A DNA stretch of 64,000 bases, taken from contig NZ_VFMJ01000001.1 of assembly GCF_006715005.1 (NCBI RefSeq), positions 248,001-312,000 of the forward strand. The letters run 5' to 3'. Positions 39,776 to 50,600 of this stretch are shown here, piece after piece. The number at the start of each line of letters is the position of its first letter. Within the stretch, counting starts at the first letter, position 1. The stretch is from Serratia marcescens (GTDB taxonomy: Bacteria > Pseudomonadota > Gammaproteobacteria > Enterobacterales > Enterobacteriaceae). The position numbers and the translations under genes were made by a program. The notes under the pieces were generated by a model. The model was not told where the DNA came from and made no database searches. It saw only the letters and a program-made list of their open reading frames with translations.

Positions 39776-39826
39776 GGCCGGCCGCCGCCTTGCCGCGGCC
39801 GGTGATTTTTAATGGGATAGATCACG

Positions 39827-40222
39827 ATGAGCAGCCGTTCCATGCTGGTTTTCGCCGCTATCAGCGGCTTTGTGTTTGTCGCGTTGGGCGCATTCGGCGC
39901 GCATGTGTTAAGCGGTACGCTCGGCGCCAATGAAATGGCCTGGATCCGCACCGGGCTGGAGTATCAGGGGTTCCACACCCTGGCGATCCTGGCGCTGGCG
40001 GTTGCGATGCAGCGCCGCGTGAGCCTGTGGTTTTACTGGAGCGGAGCGCTGTTGGCGCTCGGCACCGTGTTGTTCAGCGGCAGCCTCTATTGCCTGGCGC
40101 TGTCGCACCTGAAGGTCTGGGTATATATCACGCCGGTTGGCGGCGTGTGCTTCCTGATCGGCTGGATATTGATGTTGATTGGCGCTTTGCGTCTGAGGAA
40201 AAAGGCCGAGCGCCATGAATAA
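39827..40222 (+). CDS. ygdD: DUF423 inner-membrane protein YgdD
   Basis: A 131-residue protein with four hydrophobic segments, matching the DUF423 family ([18 protein letters not shown] near the N-terminus, [11 protein letters not shown] in the third segment). Same size and place as E. coli ygdD, between gcvA and rlmM. Its stop overlaps the rlmM start by 8 bases. Function unknown. Confidence 0.92.
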   Translation: MSSRSMLVFAAISGFVFVALGAFGAHVLSGTLGANEMAWIRTGLEYQGFHTLAILALAVAMQRRVSLWFYWSGALLALGTVLFSGSLYCLALSHLKVWVYITPVGGVCFLIGWILMLIGALRLRKKAERHE

Positions 40223-41318
40223 GATTGCGTTGTACTGCCGCCCCGGCTTTGAAAAAGAGTGTGCGGCAGAGATCACCGACAAAGCCGCCCAGTTGGAGGT
40301 TTACGGCTTTGCACGGGTAAAAGAGCACAGCGGTTACGTGCTGTTTGAATGCTATCAGCCGGACGATGCCGATCGCCTGGCGCGGGAGATTCCGTTCCGC
40401 GAACTGATTTTCGCCCGCCAGATGATCGTGGTGGGTGAGCTGCTGCGCGATCTGCCGCCGGAAGATCGGGTATCGCCGATTGTCGGCATGCTGATCGGCG
40501 TGGTTGATCGCGGCGGCGAGCTGCGGGTGGAAGTGCCGGACACCAACGAAAGCAAAGAGCTGATGAAGTTCTGTCGCAAGCTGACGGTGCCGCTGCGCGC
40601 CGCGATGCGCGAGCAGAAGGTGCTGATGGCGCGCGAGAACCCGACTCGCCCGGTGGTGCACGTGTTCTTCATCGCGCCGGGCTGCTGCTATGTCGGTTAC
40701 TCCTACAGCAACAACAACTCGCCGTTCTACATGGGCATTCCGCGTCTGCGCTTCCCGGCCGATGCGCCGAGCCGTTCGACGCTGAAGCTGGAAGAAGCGT
40801 TCCACGTGTTCATCCCCGCCGACGAATGGGACGAACGCCTGGCCAGCGGCATGCACGCGGTCGATCTGGGCGCTTGCCCAGGCGGCTGGACCTATCAGCT
40901 GGTGAAACGCAGCATGATGGTGCATTCGGTGGATAACGGCCCGATGGCGCCGAGCCTGATGGAAACCGGCCAGGTGACGCACCACCGCGCCGACGGCTTC
41001 AAGTTCGAGCCGAACAGCAGCAAGATCTACTGGCTGGTGTGCGACATGGTGGAGAAACCGGCGAAGGTGACCAGCCTGATGATTCAGTGGCTGGTGAAAG
41101 GCTGGTGCCGCGAAGCGATCTTTAACCTCAAACTGCCGATGAAAAAGCGCTATGAGGAAGTGTCGCAAAACCTGATGAGCATCCGCGAAGCGCTGGGTGC
41201 CGCCGGCATCAGCGTCGAAGTGCACGCCAAGCAGCTGTATCACGACCGCGAAGAGATCACCGTACACGTGCGCCGCATGTGGTCGGCGGTGCCGGGCCGG
41301 CGCGACGAGCGCGATTAA
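40215..41318 (+). CDS. rlmM: 23S rRNA 2'-O-ribose C2498 methyltransferase RlmM
   Basis: A 367-residue SAM-dependent enzyme that methylates C2498 in the peptidyl-transferase centre of 23S rRNA. An N-terminal THUMP-like domain is followed by a Rossmann methyltransferase with SAM motif [16 protein letters not shown] and catalytic residues around [11 protein letters not shown] and [10 protein letters not shown]. Start ATG overlaps the end of ygdD. Length matches E. coli (366). Confidence 0.97.
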   Translation: MNKIALYCRPGFEKECAAEITDKAAQLEVYGFARVKEHSGYVLFECYQPDDADRLAREIPFRELIFARQMIVVGELLRDLPPEDRVSPIVGMLIGVVDRGGELRVEVPDTNESKELMKFCRKLTVPLRAAMREQKVLMARENPTRPVVHVFFIAPGCCYVGYSYSNNNSPFYMGIPRLRFPADAPSRSTLKLEEAFHVFIPADEWDERLASGMHAVDLGACPGGWTYQLVKRSMMVHSVDNGPMAPSLMETGQVTHHRADGFKFEPNSSKIYWLVCDMVEKPAKVTSLMIQWLVKGWCREAIFNLKLPMKKRYEEVSQNLMSIREALGAAGISVEVHAKQLYHDREEITVHVRRMWSAVPGRRDERD

Positions 41319-41335
41319 TCGCGTTAAGCCTGATG

Positions 41336-41359
41336 AAGGGCGCTGCTTGCAGCGCCCTT
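41336..41359. terminator. Bidirectional terminator overlapping the xni stop
   Basis: AAGGGCGCTG and CAGCGCCCTT form a perfect 10-base stem around CTTG, 17 bases after the rlmM stop. Its right arm runs into the stop codon of the convergent gene xni. Confidence 0.75.
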
Positions 41360-42116
41360 ATTGTACCGGCAGGCGCAACTGCTGCAGGTTGCCGTCCAGC
41401 GACAGATCGGTGCGCAGCGTGGCGACGTGTTTGCTGACGTAGGCCAGCTCGCGGTGCTGCTCCAGCTTGCCGCGCCATTTCTCCGGCACCTGCTCCAGGT
41501 GCTGATAGAGCCCGTCCAGGCTGCCCGACTGCTGCAACAGCAGCACGGCGGTCTTCGGCCCGATGCCCGCCACGCCGGGGATCTTGCTGCTGCCGATCCC
41601 CGCCAGCCCCCAATAGTCCGGCAGTTGCTGTGGCTGCACGCCGAATTCCTGTTGCACGAAAGGCATATCCAGCCAGCGTTTCTGGAAGTAATCGCGGATC
41701 TGCACGTTCGGCGCCAGCAGCTGGCAGTAGCCTTTGTCGGTGGATACGATGGTCACCTGGTGTCCGCCGCCGGCGACCTTCGCCGCCAGCGTGGCCGCCA
41801 GATCGTCCGCCTCGTTGCCGGGCGAATGCCAGCTGGCGACGCCCAATTCGGCGAAGGCCTCGCGCAGTTGCGGCATCTCCTGCTGCAGGTTTTCCGGCAT
41901 CGGCGAACGCCCGGCCTTATAGTCCGGCAGAATTTGGTGGCGCCAGCTGTCGCTGCGATCGTCCTCGTCGAATACCGCTACCGCGTGGGTCGGACGGCTG
42001 TGCTGGATCAGCTGCTGCAGCGCGTGGCGGCAGGCGTTGACGCAAGGGGAGCCCTGCACGGCGTGAATGCGGCGGATGAGGTTCAGGGCGTCGACAATCA
42101 GTAGGTGTATCATCAT
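41358..42116 (-). CDS. xni: Flap endonuclease Xni (ExoIX)
   Basis: A 252-residue protein of the Pol I 5'-nuclease family that cuts DNA flaps. [18 protein letters not shown] and [12 protein letters not shown] carry metal ligands, [10 protein letters not shown] and [19 protein letters not shown] the helix-hairpin-helix. Start is uncertain: ATGs at 42116 and 42113 are both possible and neither has a clear Shine-Dalgarno; a TTG at 42122 is a third option. In E. coli sdaCB and the fuc genes lie between this region and rlmM/ppnN; here they are adjacent. Confidence 0.94.
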   Translation of the reverse strand: MMIHLLIVDALNLIRRIHAVQGSPCVNACRHALQQLIQHSRPTHAVAVFDEDDRSDSWRHQILPDYKAGRSPMPENLQQEMPQLREAFAELGVASWHSPGNEADDLAATLAAKVAGGGHQVTIVSTDKGYCQLLAPNVQIRDYFQKRWLDMPFVQQEFGVQPQQLPDYWGLAGIGSSKIPGVAGIGPKTAVLLLQQSGSLDGLYQHLEQVPEKWRGKLEQHRELAYVSKHVATLRTDLSLDGNLQQLRLPVQ

Positions 42117-42170
42117 GGGCAATAAGGTCAGAAAAAACAGGGCGGCTGTTACGCCGCCCGGGATTGAGGG

Positions 42171-43535
42171 TCAGGCGACGATTTCGTAGCAGGGCACATA
42201 GGCGCTGCCCGGCAGTTTCATGCGGTGCTGGGCGACAAAGCCCTGCAACAGGCTGTCCATCTGTTTCATCATTTGCGGTTCGCCGTGCAGCTTGTACGGG
42301 CCGAACTGCTCGATGGCGTGGATGCCGTTTTCCTTCACGTTGCCGGCCACGATGCCGGAGAACGCGCGGCGCAGCGCGGCGGCCAATTGCTCCGGCGGCT
42401 GGTTCGGATAGAGGTTGAGGTTCGCCATGTTCTCGTGGGTCGGCTCGAACGGCAGCTGCAGATCCGGTGCGATGCGGATCGACCAGTTGAAGCTGTAGGC
42501 ATCGCCGGTGTTGCGGCGGTTTTCCTTCACCAGCGGCATGGCTTTCTTCATCTGCCGCGCCACTTCCGCCGGATCGTCGATGATGATGGTGTAGTGACGG
42601 CGCGCCGCGTCGCCCAGCGTGTTCATGATGAACTCGTCCAGCACGCGGAAGTAGTCGGCGCTCTCTTTCGGCCCGGTCAGGATCAGCGGCAGCACCTGTT
42701 CGCTGTTCTCCGGATTCATCAGGATACCCAGCAGGTACAGCAGCTCTTCGGCGGTGCCGACGCCGCCAGGGAAGATGATGATGCCATGCGCGATGCGCAC
42801 GAACGCTTCCAGACGTTTTTCGATATCCGGCATGATCACCAGCTCGTTCACCAGCGGGTTAGGCGGCTCGGCGGCGATGATCGACGGCTCGGTCATGCCG
42901 ATGAAGCGGCTGTTGTGGTAACGCTGTTGCGCGTGACCGACCGCTGCGCCTTTCATCGGCGCTTCCATGGCACCCGGCCCGCAGCCGGTGCAGATGTTCA
43001 ACTCGCGCAGGCCCAGCTGGCTGCCGACCTTGCGCGCATACAGGTATTCGTTCTCGTTGATCGAGTGGCCGCCCCAGCACACCACCATGTTGGGATCTTC
43101 ATCCAGGTGCAGCGTGCGCGCATTGCGCAGGATCGAAAACACCAGGTTGGTGATGTGGGCCGAGTTTTCCAGGTTCAGGTGCTGGAAACGGCCGGCGCTG
43201 GCGATTTGGCCGTGCACGAACAGGATGTCGCGCAACACGGCGAACAGGTTGGCCTGCAGCGAACGGATGATGCGCCCGTCGACGAACGCCTCTTCCGGCG
43301 GGTTGACCAGCTCCAGCTTCACCCCGCGCTCGCGGCGCAGCACGTTGATGTCGAAGGTTTCATAGCGCGACAGCAGCTGTTTGCTGTTGTCGGTTTGGCT
43401 GCCGGAGTTCAACACGGCCAGCGAACAGTTGCGGAACAGGCGGTACAGGTCGCTGCTGGCGGTGCGCTTCAGCATGTCTACTTCCAGCTGCGACAATAAA
43501 TCCATAGAGCCAAGCGGGCTGATGTGTGTAATCAA
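42171..43535 (-). CDS. ppnN: Nucleotide 5'-monophosphate nucleosidase PpnN
   Basis: A 454-residue LOG-family enzyme that splits nucleotide monophosphates into base and ribose-5-phosphate and is activated by (p)ppGpp in E. coli. The LOG motif [19 protein letters not shown] and [18 protein letters not shown] are intact. It begins with a TTG codon (43533-43535) behind a strong AAAGGAG, giving [14 protein letters not shown] as in E. coli. Length identical to the E. coli protein. Confidence 0.96.
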   Translation of the reverse strand: MITHISPLGSMDLLSQLEVDMLKRTASSDLYRLFRNCSLAVLNSGSQTDNSKQLLSRYETFDINVLRRERGVKLELVNPPEEAFVDGRIIRSLQANLFAVLRDILFVHGQIASAGRFQHLNLENSAHITNLVFSILRNARTLHLDEDPNMVVCWGGHSINENEYLYARKVGSQLGLRELNICTGCGPGAMEAPMKGAAVGHAQQRYHNSRFIGMTEPSIIAAEPPNPLVNELVIMPDIEKRLEAFVRIAHGIIIFPGGVGTAEELLYLLGILMNPENSEQVLPLILTGPKESADYFRVLDEFIMNTLGDAARRHYTIIIDDPAEVARQMKKAMPLVKENRRNTGDAYSFNWSIRIAPDLQLPFEPTHENMANLNLYPNQPPEQLAAALRRAFSGIVAGNVKENGIHAIEQFGPYKLHGEPQMMKQMDSLLQGFVAQHRMKLPGSAYVPCYEIVA

Positions 43536-43727
43536 GGTAACTCCTTTGCACCCGGTGCGGGGCGGTAGTAATCCATACGCAGCAAAACAGCATCTCGTTA
43601 TGGTTGGCGTGCTGCGGCGAAGCGGGCGCGCTGCCCGGCCGCAGCCTCGTTTTAACCTTACCGCCGTCCCTGTGCTTTTACCAACACAAACCGCTCGTTA
43701 GCTCAGTTGTTGAGCAATGTTTCGCAC

Positions 43728-44573
43728 TTATTGGCGTGCCAGGCGGCCGTGCTCGGGAGCGAACGCGACGTTGCTGCGCCACGGGTTGATATCCAGTCCG
43801 CCGCGGCGGGTATAGCGGGCATAGACCGTCAGGCTTTGCGGCCGGCAATAGCGCATCAGATCGTTGAAGATGCGCTCGACGCACTGCTCGTGGAATTCGT
43901 TGTGGTGGCGGAAGGAAACCAGATAGCGCAGCAGCGCTTCGCGATCGATCTTGCCGCCGCGGTAGCTTATCTGCACCGAGCCCCAGTCCGGTTGATGGGT
44001 GATCAGGCAATTGGACTTCAGCAGGTGGCTGACCAATTGCTCTTCCACTACCTCTTCACCGGCGGCGTTCAGCAGGTAGTCGGCGTTGAACTCATAACTG
44101 TCGATGCGGATATCCTGCTGGTCGATGCAGTCGCCAACCAGGCGGGCGATCGGCGTGCCTTCCAGCTGCTCGACGCTGAACAGGGTGACGCTCACTTCGC
44201 CCTGGGCGCAGGCGGACAGATCGCGCTGCAGGGTGCTGCGCACCGTTTCCCAATCGGCGAACGGGGTTTGGTTGAAACTGTTGAGATACAGCTTGAAGCT
44301 TTTCGATTCGATCAGGTTCAGGCTGTCGGCGTTGAGGCTGATCTCGCCGACCGCCACCTGCGGCAAGCCGTTGGCGTTCAGCCAGGAGAGCTCGTACAGC
44401 GTCCAGATGTCCGCGCCGTGGAAGGGCAGGTTGTCGGGATACAGGCCCAGAGGCTCGCGGTTCATACTGCGCGGCACCGCCTGCAGCAGCGTGGCGTCGT
44501 AGCGATCGCGGTAGGCGGTGGGTTTGCCCAGCGTCAGCCCCGACAGGGCCTGGTGGTCTTGATATGAGGACAT
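43728..44573 (-). CDS. queF: NADPH-dependent 7-cyano-7-deazaguanine reductase QueF
   Basis: A 281-residue two-domain (YqcD-type) QueF that reduces preQ0 to preQ1 in queuosine synthesis. The QueF motif ESKSFKLY (89-96) and the catalytic cysteine Cys189 ([13 protein letters not shown]) are present. Start ATG 44571-44573. It is divergent from syd with a 63-base gap. Confidence 0.96.
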   Translation of the reverse strand: MSSYQDHQALSGLTLGKPTAYRDRYDATLLQAVPRSMNREPLGLYPDNLPFHGADIWTLYELSWLNANGLPQVAVGEISLNADSLNLIESKSFKLYLNSFNQTPFADWETVRSTLQRDLSACAQGEVSVTLFSVEQLEGTPIARLVGDCIDQQDIRIDSYEFNADYLLNAAGEEVVEEQLVSHLLKSNCLITHQPDWGSVQISYRGGKIDREALLRYLVSFRHHNEFHEQCVERIFNDLMRYCRPQSLTVYARYTRRGGLDINPWRSNVAFAPEHGRLARQ

Positions 44574-44636
44574 CTGCTGTCACCTCAGTCAGAGATAGGT
44601 ACAATGGCCGTCAGTTTAACGTATGCGAGAAAGAAT

Positions 44637-45185
44637 ATGGACCATGATGTATCGCACGCTCTGCGTGAATTCACTCAACGCTATGTCGAGTTGTGGCAGC
44701 AAGAGCGCGGCCACGCGCCGGCCAGCCAGGCGCTGTACGGCGTGCCGTCGCCCTGCATCGTGGAGAACCGCGAGGACGAAGTGCTGTGGTTGCCGCAGCC
44801 TTTCGAACCTGCGGCGACGCTGGAAAAGGTAGAGACCGCGCTGGAGCTGCGTTTGCAGCCGGATGCGCATCGCTTCTACACGCAGCAATACGCCGGCGAC
44901 ATGAGCGCGCAGTTCGGCGAGCATCGCCTGAGCCTGCTGCAGGTCTGGAGCGAAGAGGATTTTATCCGCCTGCAGGAGAACCTGATCGGCCATCTGGTGA
45001 CGCAAAAGCGCCTCAAATTGTCGCCGACCCTCTTCCTGGCGACCACCGAATCCGAGATGACGATGGTGTCGCTGTGCAACGTCAGCGGCAACGTGGTGCT
45101 GGAGCAGTTCGGCAGCGATAAGCGCACCTTGTTGGCGGCGACGCTGGGGAATTTCCTCGATGCGCTGCGTCCGGTGTTGGACTGA
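44637..45185 (+). CDS. syd: SecY-interacting protein Syd
   Basis: A 182-residue peripheral membrane protein that binds SecY and is thought to proofread its assembly. [40 protein letters not shown] and [20 protein letters not shown] match E. coli Syd. I start at ATG 44637 ([12 protein letters not shown]) with GAGAAAG upstream; the frame extends 11 codons further up. Confidence 0.95.
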   Translation: MDHDVSHALREFTQRYVELWQQERGHAPASQALYGVPSPCIVENREDEVLWLPQPFEPAATLEKVETALELRLQPDAHRFYTQQYAGDMSAQFGEHRLSLLQVWSEEDFIRLQENLIGHLVTQKRLKLSPTLFLATTESEMTMVSLCNVSGNVVLEQFGSDKRTLLAATLGNFLDALRPVLD

Positions 45186-45205
45186 ATCGCGACGGATTCG
45201 CCGTC

Positions 45206-45233
45206 GCCCGTGTGAGAGATCTCTCACACGGGC
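45206..45233. promoter_or_regulatory. 28-bp perfect palindrome, likely UvrY box of csrB
   Basis: GCCCGTGTGAGAGA followed by its exact reverse complement. The core TGTGAGAGATCTCTCACA (45211-45228) closely matches the UvrY site upstream of E. coli csrB (TGTGAGAGATCTCTTACA in memory). A poorer second copy, TGTGAGATATCGCTCTTA, lies at 45234-45251. It is 21 bases after syd and could also stop syd. Confidence 0.75.
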
Positions 45234-45349
45234 TGTGAGATATCGCTCTTAATTTTTCCCACCTTTTTCCAGGCTATGAGATTATTGTTATCCAGATCAA
45301 TTGGTTAGAATTTCTTTAGGATAACTCTTAGGCTTAATTTAGTGTGAGA

Positions 45350-45749
45350 CACCTCCCAAACCCTTGTGATTCCGGGGAATTTAAGCGATCTTATCGTTAC
45401 CGGAACGGAACCGGCGGAGCAGGAAAGCATCAGGATGATGCAGCTTCAGGAAGAAGAAAGGGATGCGCTCAGGCAAGAGCGAAGGATGGCGTCAGGAGAT
45501 GCCCAGGATGTTTCAGGATAGAAACCAGGGACACCTCCAGGACGGAGATTGAGAGCCGGCACAGGACTGTCGGCGGGTCAGGAAGGCTGAGGAACCGCGT
45601 CAGGACGATGCTGCAGGATGATGCAAGGACCACTTGGTCAGGATGGCCGCAGGAAAAGTTTTCAAGGATTGAGCAGGGAGCATGCTGTGTAGCGGGATAG
45701 CTATAAAACGAACCGGGGGCACTGTTAACGCAGTGCCCCCAACTTTTTG
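45350..45749 (+). ncRNA. csrB: CsrB regulatory RNA
   Basis: About 400 nt (5' end estimated; -10 candidate TTTAGT at 45338). It contains about 26 GGA motifs, many as CAGGA in hairpin loops, which bind and titrate CsrA. The 3' end (AGGAAAAGTTTTCAAGGATT, GAGCAGGGAGCA, AAACGAACCGGG) matches E. coli CsrB. A terminator follows: GGGGGCACTG, loop TTAACG, CAGTGCCCCC (45715-45740), then ACTTTTTG. Location next to syd agrees with E. coli. CsrB counteracts CsrA in control of carbon storage, biofilm and motility. Confidence 0.93.
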
Positions 45750-45752
45750 TTT
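45715..45752 (+). terminator. CsrB terminator
   Basis: Perfect 10-base stem (GGGGGCACTG with CAGTGCCCCC) and tail AACTTTTTGTTT. Confidence 0.9.
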
Positions 45753-45794
45753 GATCCCGCTGCGCGTGCGCCCCGCCTTAATCCCTCTTCAGCG

Positions 45795-47033
45795 TTAACC
45801 AATCGCGCCCAGCGTATCGCCAGCGCCCTGTTTTTTCGGCAGCAGGAACAGCGTGGCGTAGATATCCAACAGGTAGATCGCCGCTAACAGGCTGATCGCG
45901 GCGGTAAAGGACACCTGCGTCACCAGCGCACCGATTACCAATGGCCCCAGGCCGCCGACGCCGCGCCCCAGATTGAACAGGATGTTTTGCGCGGTGGCGC
46001 GCGCCTGTACCGGGTAGGTATCGGAAATCAATGCGCCGTAGCCGCCGATCATGCCGTTGACGAACATGCCCATCACGGCGCCGGCGAACAGCATCAGCAT
46101 CGGATCGCTCAACTGGGCGTAACCGATCACCATCACTACCGCGCCTATCTGATAAAGCACGAAAATCTTCCAGCGGGCGAAGCGATCGGCCAGCACGCCA
46201 AACAGCCAGATGCCGAACGTCATGCCGACCACCGTCACCGCCGTCCACAGGCCGGACTTGGTGAGTGAGAAGCCGAAGTTTTTCGCCAGGTAAGTCGGCA
46301 TCCAGATCATCAGCCCGTAGTAACCGAAGTTCTGCACTGAACAGAGAATGAAGATGCCGATGCTGGCCTTGCTGGTGGCGCGATCCTTAAACAGCAGGCG
46401 TAAACGCTGCAGGAAGGAGAGCGGTTGCCCGGCCTATTTCTGCCGCACGAATGCTTCCGGCTCACCCAGGGTACGGCGGATCAGGAATGACGCCAGCGCC
46501 GGCAGTAGGCCGACCAAAAACATGCCGCGCCAGCCGATATGCTCCAGCAGCAACGGCGTCAGGAAGGCGGCAGCCAGCACGCCCAATTGCCAGCCCATGC
46601 CGACGTAAGCCGAAGCGCGGTTGCGCTTCTCCGCCGGCCAGGCTTCCGCGATCAGCGCCATGCCGATGCCGAATTCGCCGCCCAGCCCGATGCCCGCCAG
46701 GGTGCGATAGGCCAGCAGATCCCAATACCCTTGCGCCACGGCACACAGGCCGGTGAACAGGGAAAACATCAGAATGGTGATGGTCAGCACCCGGATACGG
46801 CCGAAGCGATCGCTGAGGTGGCCGAAGATCACGCCGCCCAGCACCGCGCCGATCAGCGTCCAGGTGACCAGTGAACCGGCGGCCGATGAGGTTAATCCTA
46901 ATTCGATGCTGATGGCCGGCAGCATAAAGCCGAGGATCAGCAGGTCAAACCCGTCCATGGCATACCCGGTGACCGAAGCCAGCATGGCTTTACCGGGCGT
47001 CGCGTGGTTTTTTTTCTCTGTTATTACGGACAT
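45795..47033 (-). pseudogene. MFS transporter (aromatic acid:H+ symporter type) with in-frame amber stop
   Basis: The frame from 47033 to 45795 encodes a complete 12-segment major-facilitator protein of 412 residues, except for one TAG codon at 46434-46436 after residue 199 (AFVRQK). The two halves are in the same frame with no insertion or deletion; reading TAG as Gln (CAG) restores a normal loop, QKQAGQPLSFLQRL. The N-terminus has GYAMDGFDLLILGFMLP, the DGFD motif of the aromatic-acid (AAHS) family; HLSDRFGRIR is the MFS loop 2-3 motif. The second half could start only at a GTG. Likely a recent nonsense mutation or a sequencing error. Confidence 0.85.
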
Positions 47034-47211
47034 GAATCTTTATCTGTGTGGGGAACTCGGTGGGCCTATTGTGCCGCGCGGTGGCGAACGCCACCAGATA
47101 AAAACGGCGGGCTGTCTCAGGCGCGCCGAATTTGGGCTATAAAAATGCTATGCTTTGCCGCCTTTCAGCCAGCGCGCTGAATACCATGATGAAAAGAGAT
47201 CGGGAATGCAG

Positions 47212-47538
47212 ATGAGTATACATAACCAGGTGCGCCGCAGTTTGCAGGCGATTGAACAATCCATGCGCGATCTGGCGCTGTGGCAGGCCGCGCCGCCTGA
47301 GCATGAGGCTTTCTCCAGCACCGAGCCGTTCTGCATCGACAGCATGTCGGCCGAAGCCTGGCTGCAGTGGGTGTTTCTGCCGCGTATGTATGCGCTGCTG
47401 GACGCCCAAGCGCCGCTGCCGACGCGCTTTGCCATCACGCCTTATTTCGAAGAGGCGCTGAAAGATCGTGAGCCGAGCAGCCTGCCGCTGCTGGTGCTGC
47501 TGCAACAGCTGGATTTGATGTTGAATAAAGAGCCGTAA
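47212..47538 (+). CDS. yqcC: YqcC family protein
   Basis: A 108-residue protein of the YqcC family. EPFCIDSMSAEAWLQWVFLP and RMYALLDAQAPLPTRFAITP match E. coli YqcC. I start at ATG 47212 (MSIHNQVRRSL), 6 bases after GGGA; an ATG at 47206 is too close to it. In E. coli yqcC is followed at once by truC and yqcA; here two large genes intervene. Function unknown. Confidence 0.9.
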   Translation: MSIHNQVRRSLQAIEQSMRDLALWQAAPPEHEAFSSTEPFCIDSMSAEAWLQWVFLPRMYALLDAQAPLPTRFAITPYFEEALKDREPSSLPLLVLLQQLDLMLNKEP

Positions 47539-47684
47539 TCCGCCGGCGGCGCGCAGATTTTTGCCGCCCGGCAGTGTAGAGTACTCGCGCGGATGCCGGG
47601 CAGGAGAGCCGACGGCGTCTTTCGGCTCGGTTTAACCGCAGCGGTTGACCGGGGGCTGCATTAGGATGATGAGGTGCTGCAATA

Positions 47685-50600
47685 ATGGATTTATTAAGGT
47701 TTATCCTGCGTTTGCCTTTTACCTTGGTTAAGGGCGTTTGTCGCCTGCTGGGTGGGGCGTTGTCGCTGTTGGGGCGGTTGCTGAGACCGCTGGTCGGCAA
47801 CCTCAGCTGGCGTGCGCCGGCCTGGTGGGCTGCGCTGCCGCGCGGTTTTTTGCGGCTCGAAAGCGGCGTGGATAAACACCCGAAAGCGATCGGTCTGGGC
47901 CTGCTGCTGATGGCAGGCGCGGCGGGCGGTGCGTTTTACGGTTGGCACTGGTGGCAAAACCGGCCACAGCCCATCGAACCTGCACCAATGGTGGTTCAGG
48001 AGGTCAGCGCATCGCTTACCAACCCCGAGCCGATAGATTACGCCGCCGCCCGGCAGGCACCGCAAACGGTGAGCCTGACTTTCAGCGGGTCGGTCGCGCC
48101 GATCGCCGCGGTGGGTAAAACCGTGAGCGCCGGTATCATCCTCAAACCGACGGCGGAAGGACAATGGGCGTGGAACAATGAGTCGACGCTGGTGTTCACG
48201 CCGAAAAAGCCGTTGCCGATGGGCGCAAAATATGAGGTGACCCTCGAGCCCGCCACGTTGCTGGCGCCGCAGATCAAGCTGGCCAAAACCCGCTATGCCT
48301 TCACCGTGCCTGCGTTCGACTACCGCCTGGGGCAGGCCGAGTACTATCGCGATCCGCAGGATGCGCAGAAACGCAGCGCGATTTTCAATCTGCAGTTCAA
48401 CGCGCCGGTCGACGTCGCCAGCTTTGAAAAACAGATTTCGCTGGGATTGAAAGAAGGCAGCACCGCGTCCGAGAAGAAGCTTAATTTCTCTCTGGTCTAT
48501 GACGAGAAAAAACTGAACGCTTGGGTGCATTCCGAGCCGCTGCAGGCGCTGGATCAGGGCGGAGCGGTGCATCTGACCGTCGGTAAGGGGGTTAAATCGA
48601 CGGCGGCCGGCAACGCGGTCGAAGAGGCGAAAAGCAACTGGGTCAAGGTACCAACCCTCTACAGCCTGGCGCTGAGTGACGCCAGCGCTCAGGTCGTGGA
48701 CACCGACGGCGGCAAAGGGCAGCGTGCGCTGGTGGTCGGCTTCAGCGATGCGGTGAAGGATAAAGAGCTGGCGCGGGCTACCAAAGCCTGGCTGCTGCCG
48801 CAGCACGATCCGAGCGATGCCGAGGCCGCCAACGATGCCGAAGACTTCTATCAATGGACGGTCGATAGCGTCGGTAAAAACGTGCTGGCACAGGCGACGC
48901 CACTGCCGTTGACGCTTAACGAGGCGGAAGAGGCCTATCAACCGCAGTTCAGCTTCCGTTTCGACGCCCCGGCGCACCGCTTTGTGTTGCTCGAGATAGA
49001 CAACCAGCTGGTCTCCGTCGGCGGTTACAAAATGCCGAAGAAGGTTTACCGGGTGGTCGACGTGCCGGAGTTCCCGAAATCGCTGCAGTTCATGTCGCAG
49101 GGCTCGCTGCTCTCGGTTAACGGCGACAAACAGATCAGCGTGGCGGCGCGCAACGTGGCGGGCCTGCGGCTGGACATCAAACGGGTGATCCCGAGCCAGC
49201 TGCAGCACATTGTCTCCTTCAAAAGTCGGGACTACTCGTCCACGGAATTCAACCGTCTCAACGACGAATATTTCACCGAGCATTTCAAATACCAGACGGC
49301 GCTCAACAACGAGCGGCCGGGGGAAGTGAACTATCAGGGCATCGATCTTTCCCGTTATCTCTCCACCAACGCCAGCTCCCATCGCGGAGTGTTCCTGCTG
49401 ACGCTGTCTGAATGGCAGCCGAACCGGAAACCGGCGGCGGAAGAGGCGGGCGCCGAGCCAGAACAGGAACCGGACGAGAACACCGGGGATGATCAGCCCG
49501 ACGTCGGCGATTCGCGCTTTGTGGTGGTGACCGATCTGGGCATCGTCGCCAAGAGCTCGCAGGATAAGACGCGCGATGTTTTTGTGCAGTCGATCCAAAG
49601 CGGCGCACCGGTCAGCGGCGCCACCGTGTCGGTAGTGGCCAAAAACGGCGTGACGCTGCTCAGCCAAACCACCGGGGCCGACGGCCACGTGCGTTTCCCG
49701 GCGCTCGACGTGTACACCAACGAGCGCCAGCCGGTGATGTTCCTGGTGGAAAAGGAAGGGGATGTCTCCTTCCTGCCGACCGGTAGCTATAACGATCGTG
49801 GGCTGGACTTCTCGCGCTTCGACGTCGCCGGTGAACAAACGCCGACCGATCCGCGCACCCTCAGCAGTTATCTATTCTCCGATCGCGGCGTTTATCGACC
49901 TGGGGATACTTTCAATATTGGCCTGATCACCCGCGCCGCCGACTGGGGCGTTGGCCTGGCCGGCGTGCCGGTGCGTGCCGAAATTCGCGATCCGCGCGAC
50001 AAGCTGATGTCCACCGTACCGCTGACGCTGGGCGCCAGCGGTTTCAACGAGCTGAGCTATACCACCGATGAAAACTCACCGACCGGCGAGTGGAACGTCT
50101 ATCTGTATCTGATCGGCAAAAACAACGATACCTCCACGCTGCTCGGCCATACCGCGGTCAATGTGAAGGAGTTCGAACCGGATCAGCTGAAAGTGAAGCT
50201 GGCGTTGACGCCGGACCGCCAGCAAGGCTGGGTAAAACCGTCTGAGCTGAAGGCCAGCATCGACGTGCAGAACCTGTTTGGCACCCCGGCGCAAGATCGC
50301 CGCGTGACCACCAGGCTGACGCTGCGGCCGATGTATCCGAGTTTCGATCGCTTCCCGGATTATGCGTTCTACGAAAACCGGCAAAACAGCGACGGGTTCG
50401 AAACCGAGCTGGAAGATCGCACCACCGATGAGCATGGCACGGCCGATATTCCGCTCGATCTGAAATCCTACGCCGATGCGACCTATCAGCTGCAGCTGTT
50501 GTCGGAGGCGTTCGTCGCCGGCGGCGGGCGTTCGGTGGCGGCTACCGCCCGTACGCTGGTTTCGCCTTACGATTATCTGATTGGGGTGAAGGCCGACGGC

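Noticed and set aside
45344-45700. 118-codon frame, and a CRISPR-like repetitive look with CAGGA repeats
   Set aside because: The repeats are irregular in spacing and are the CsrA-binding GGA motifs of CsrB; the frame is not a protein gene.
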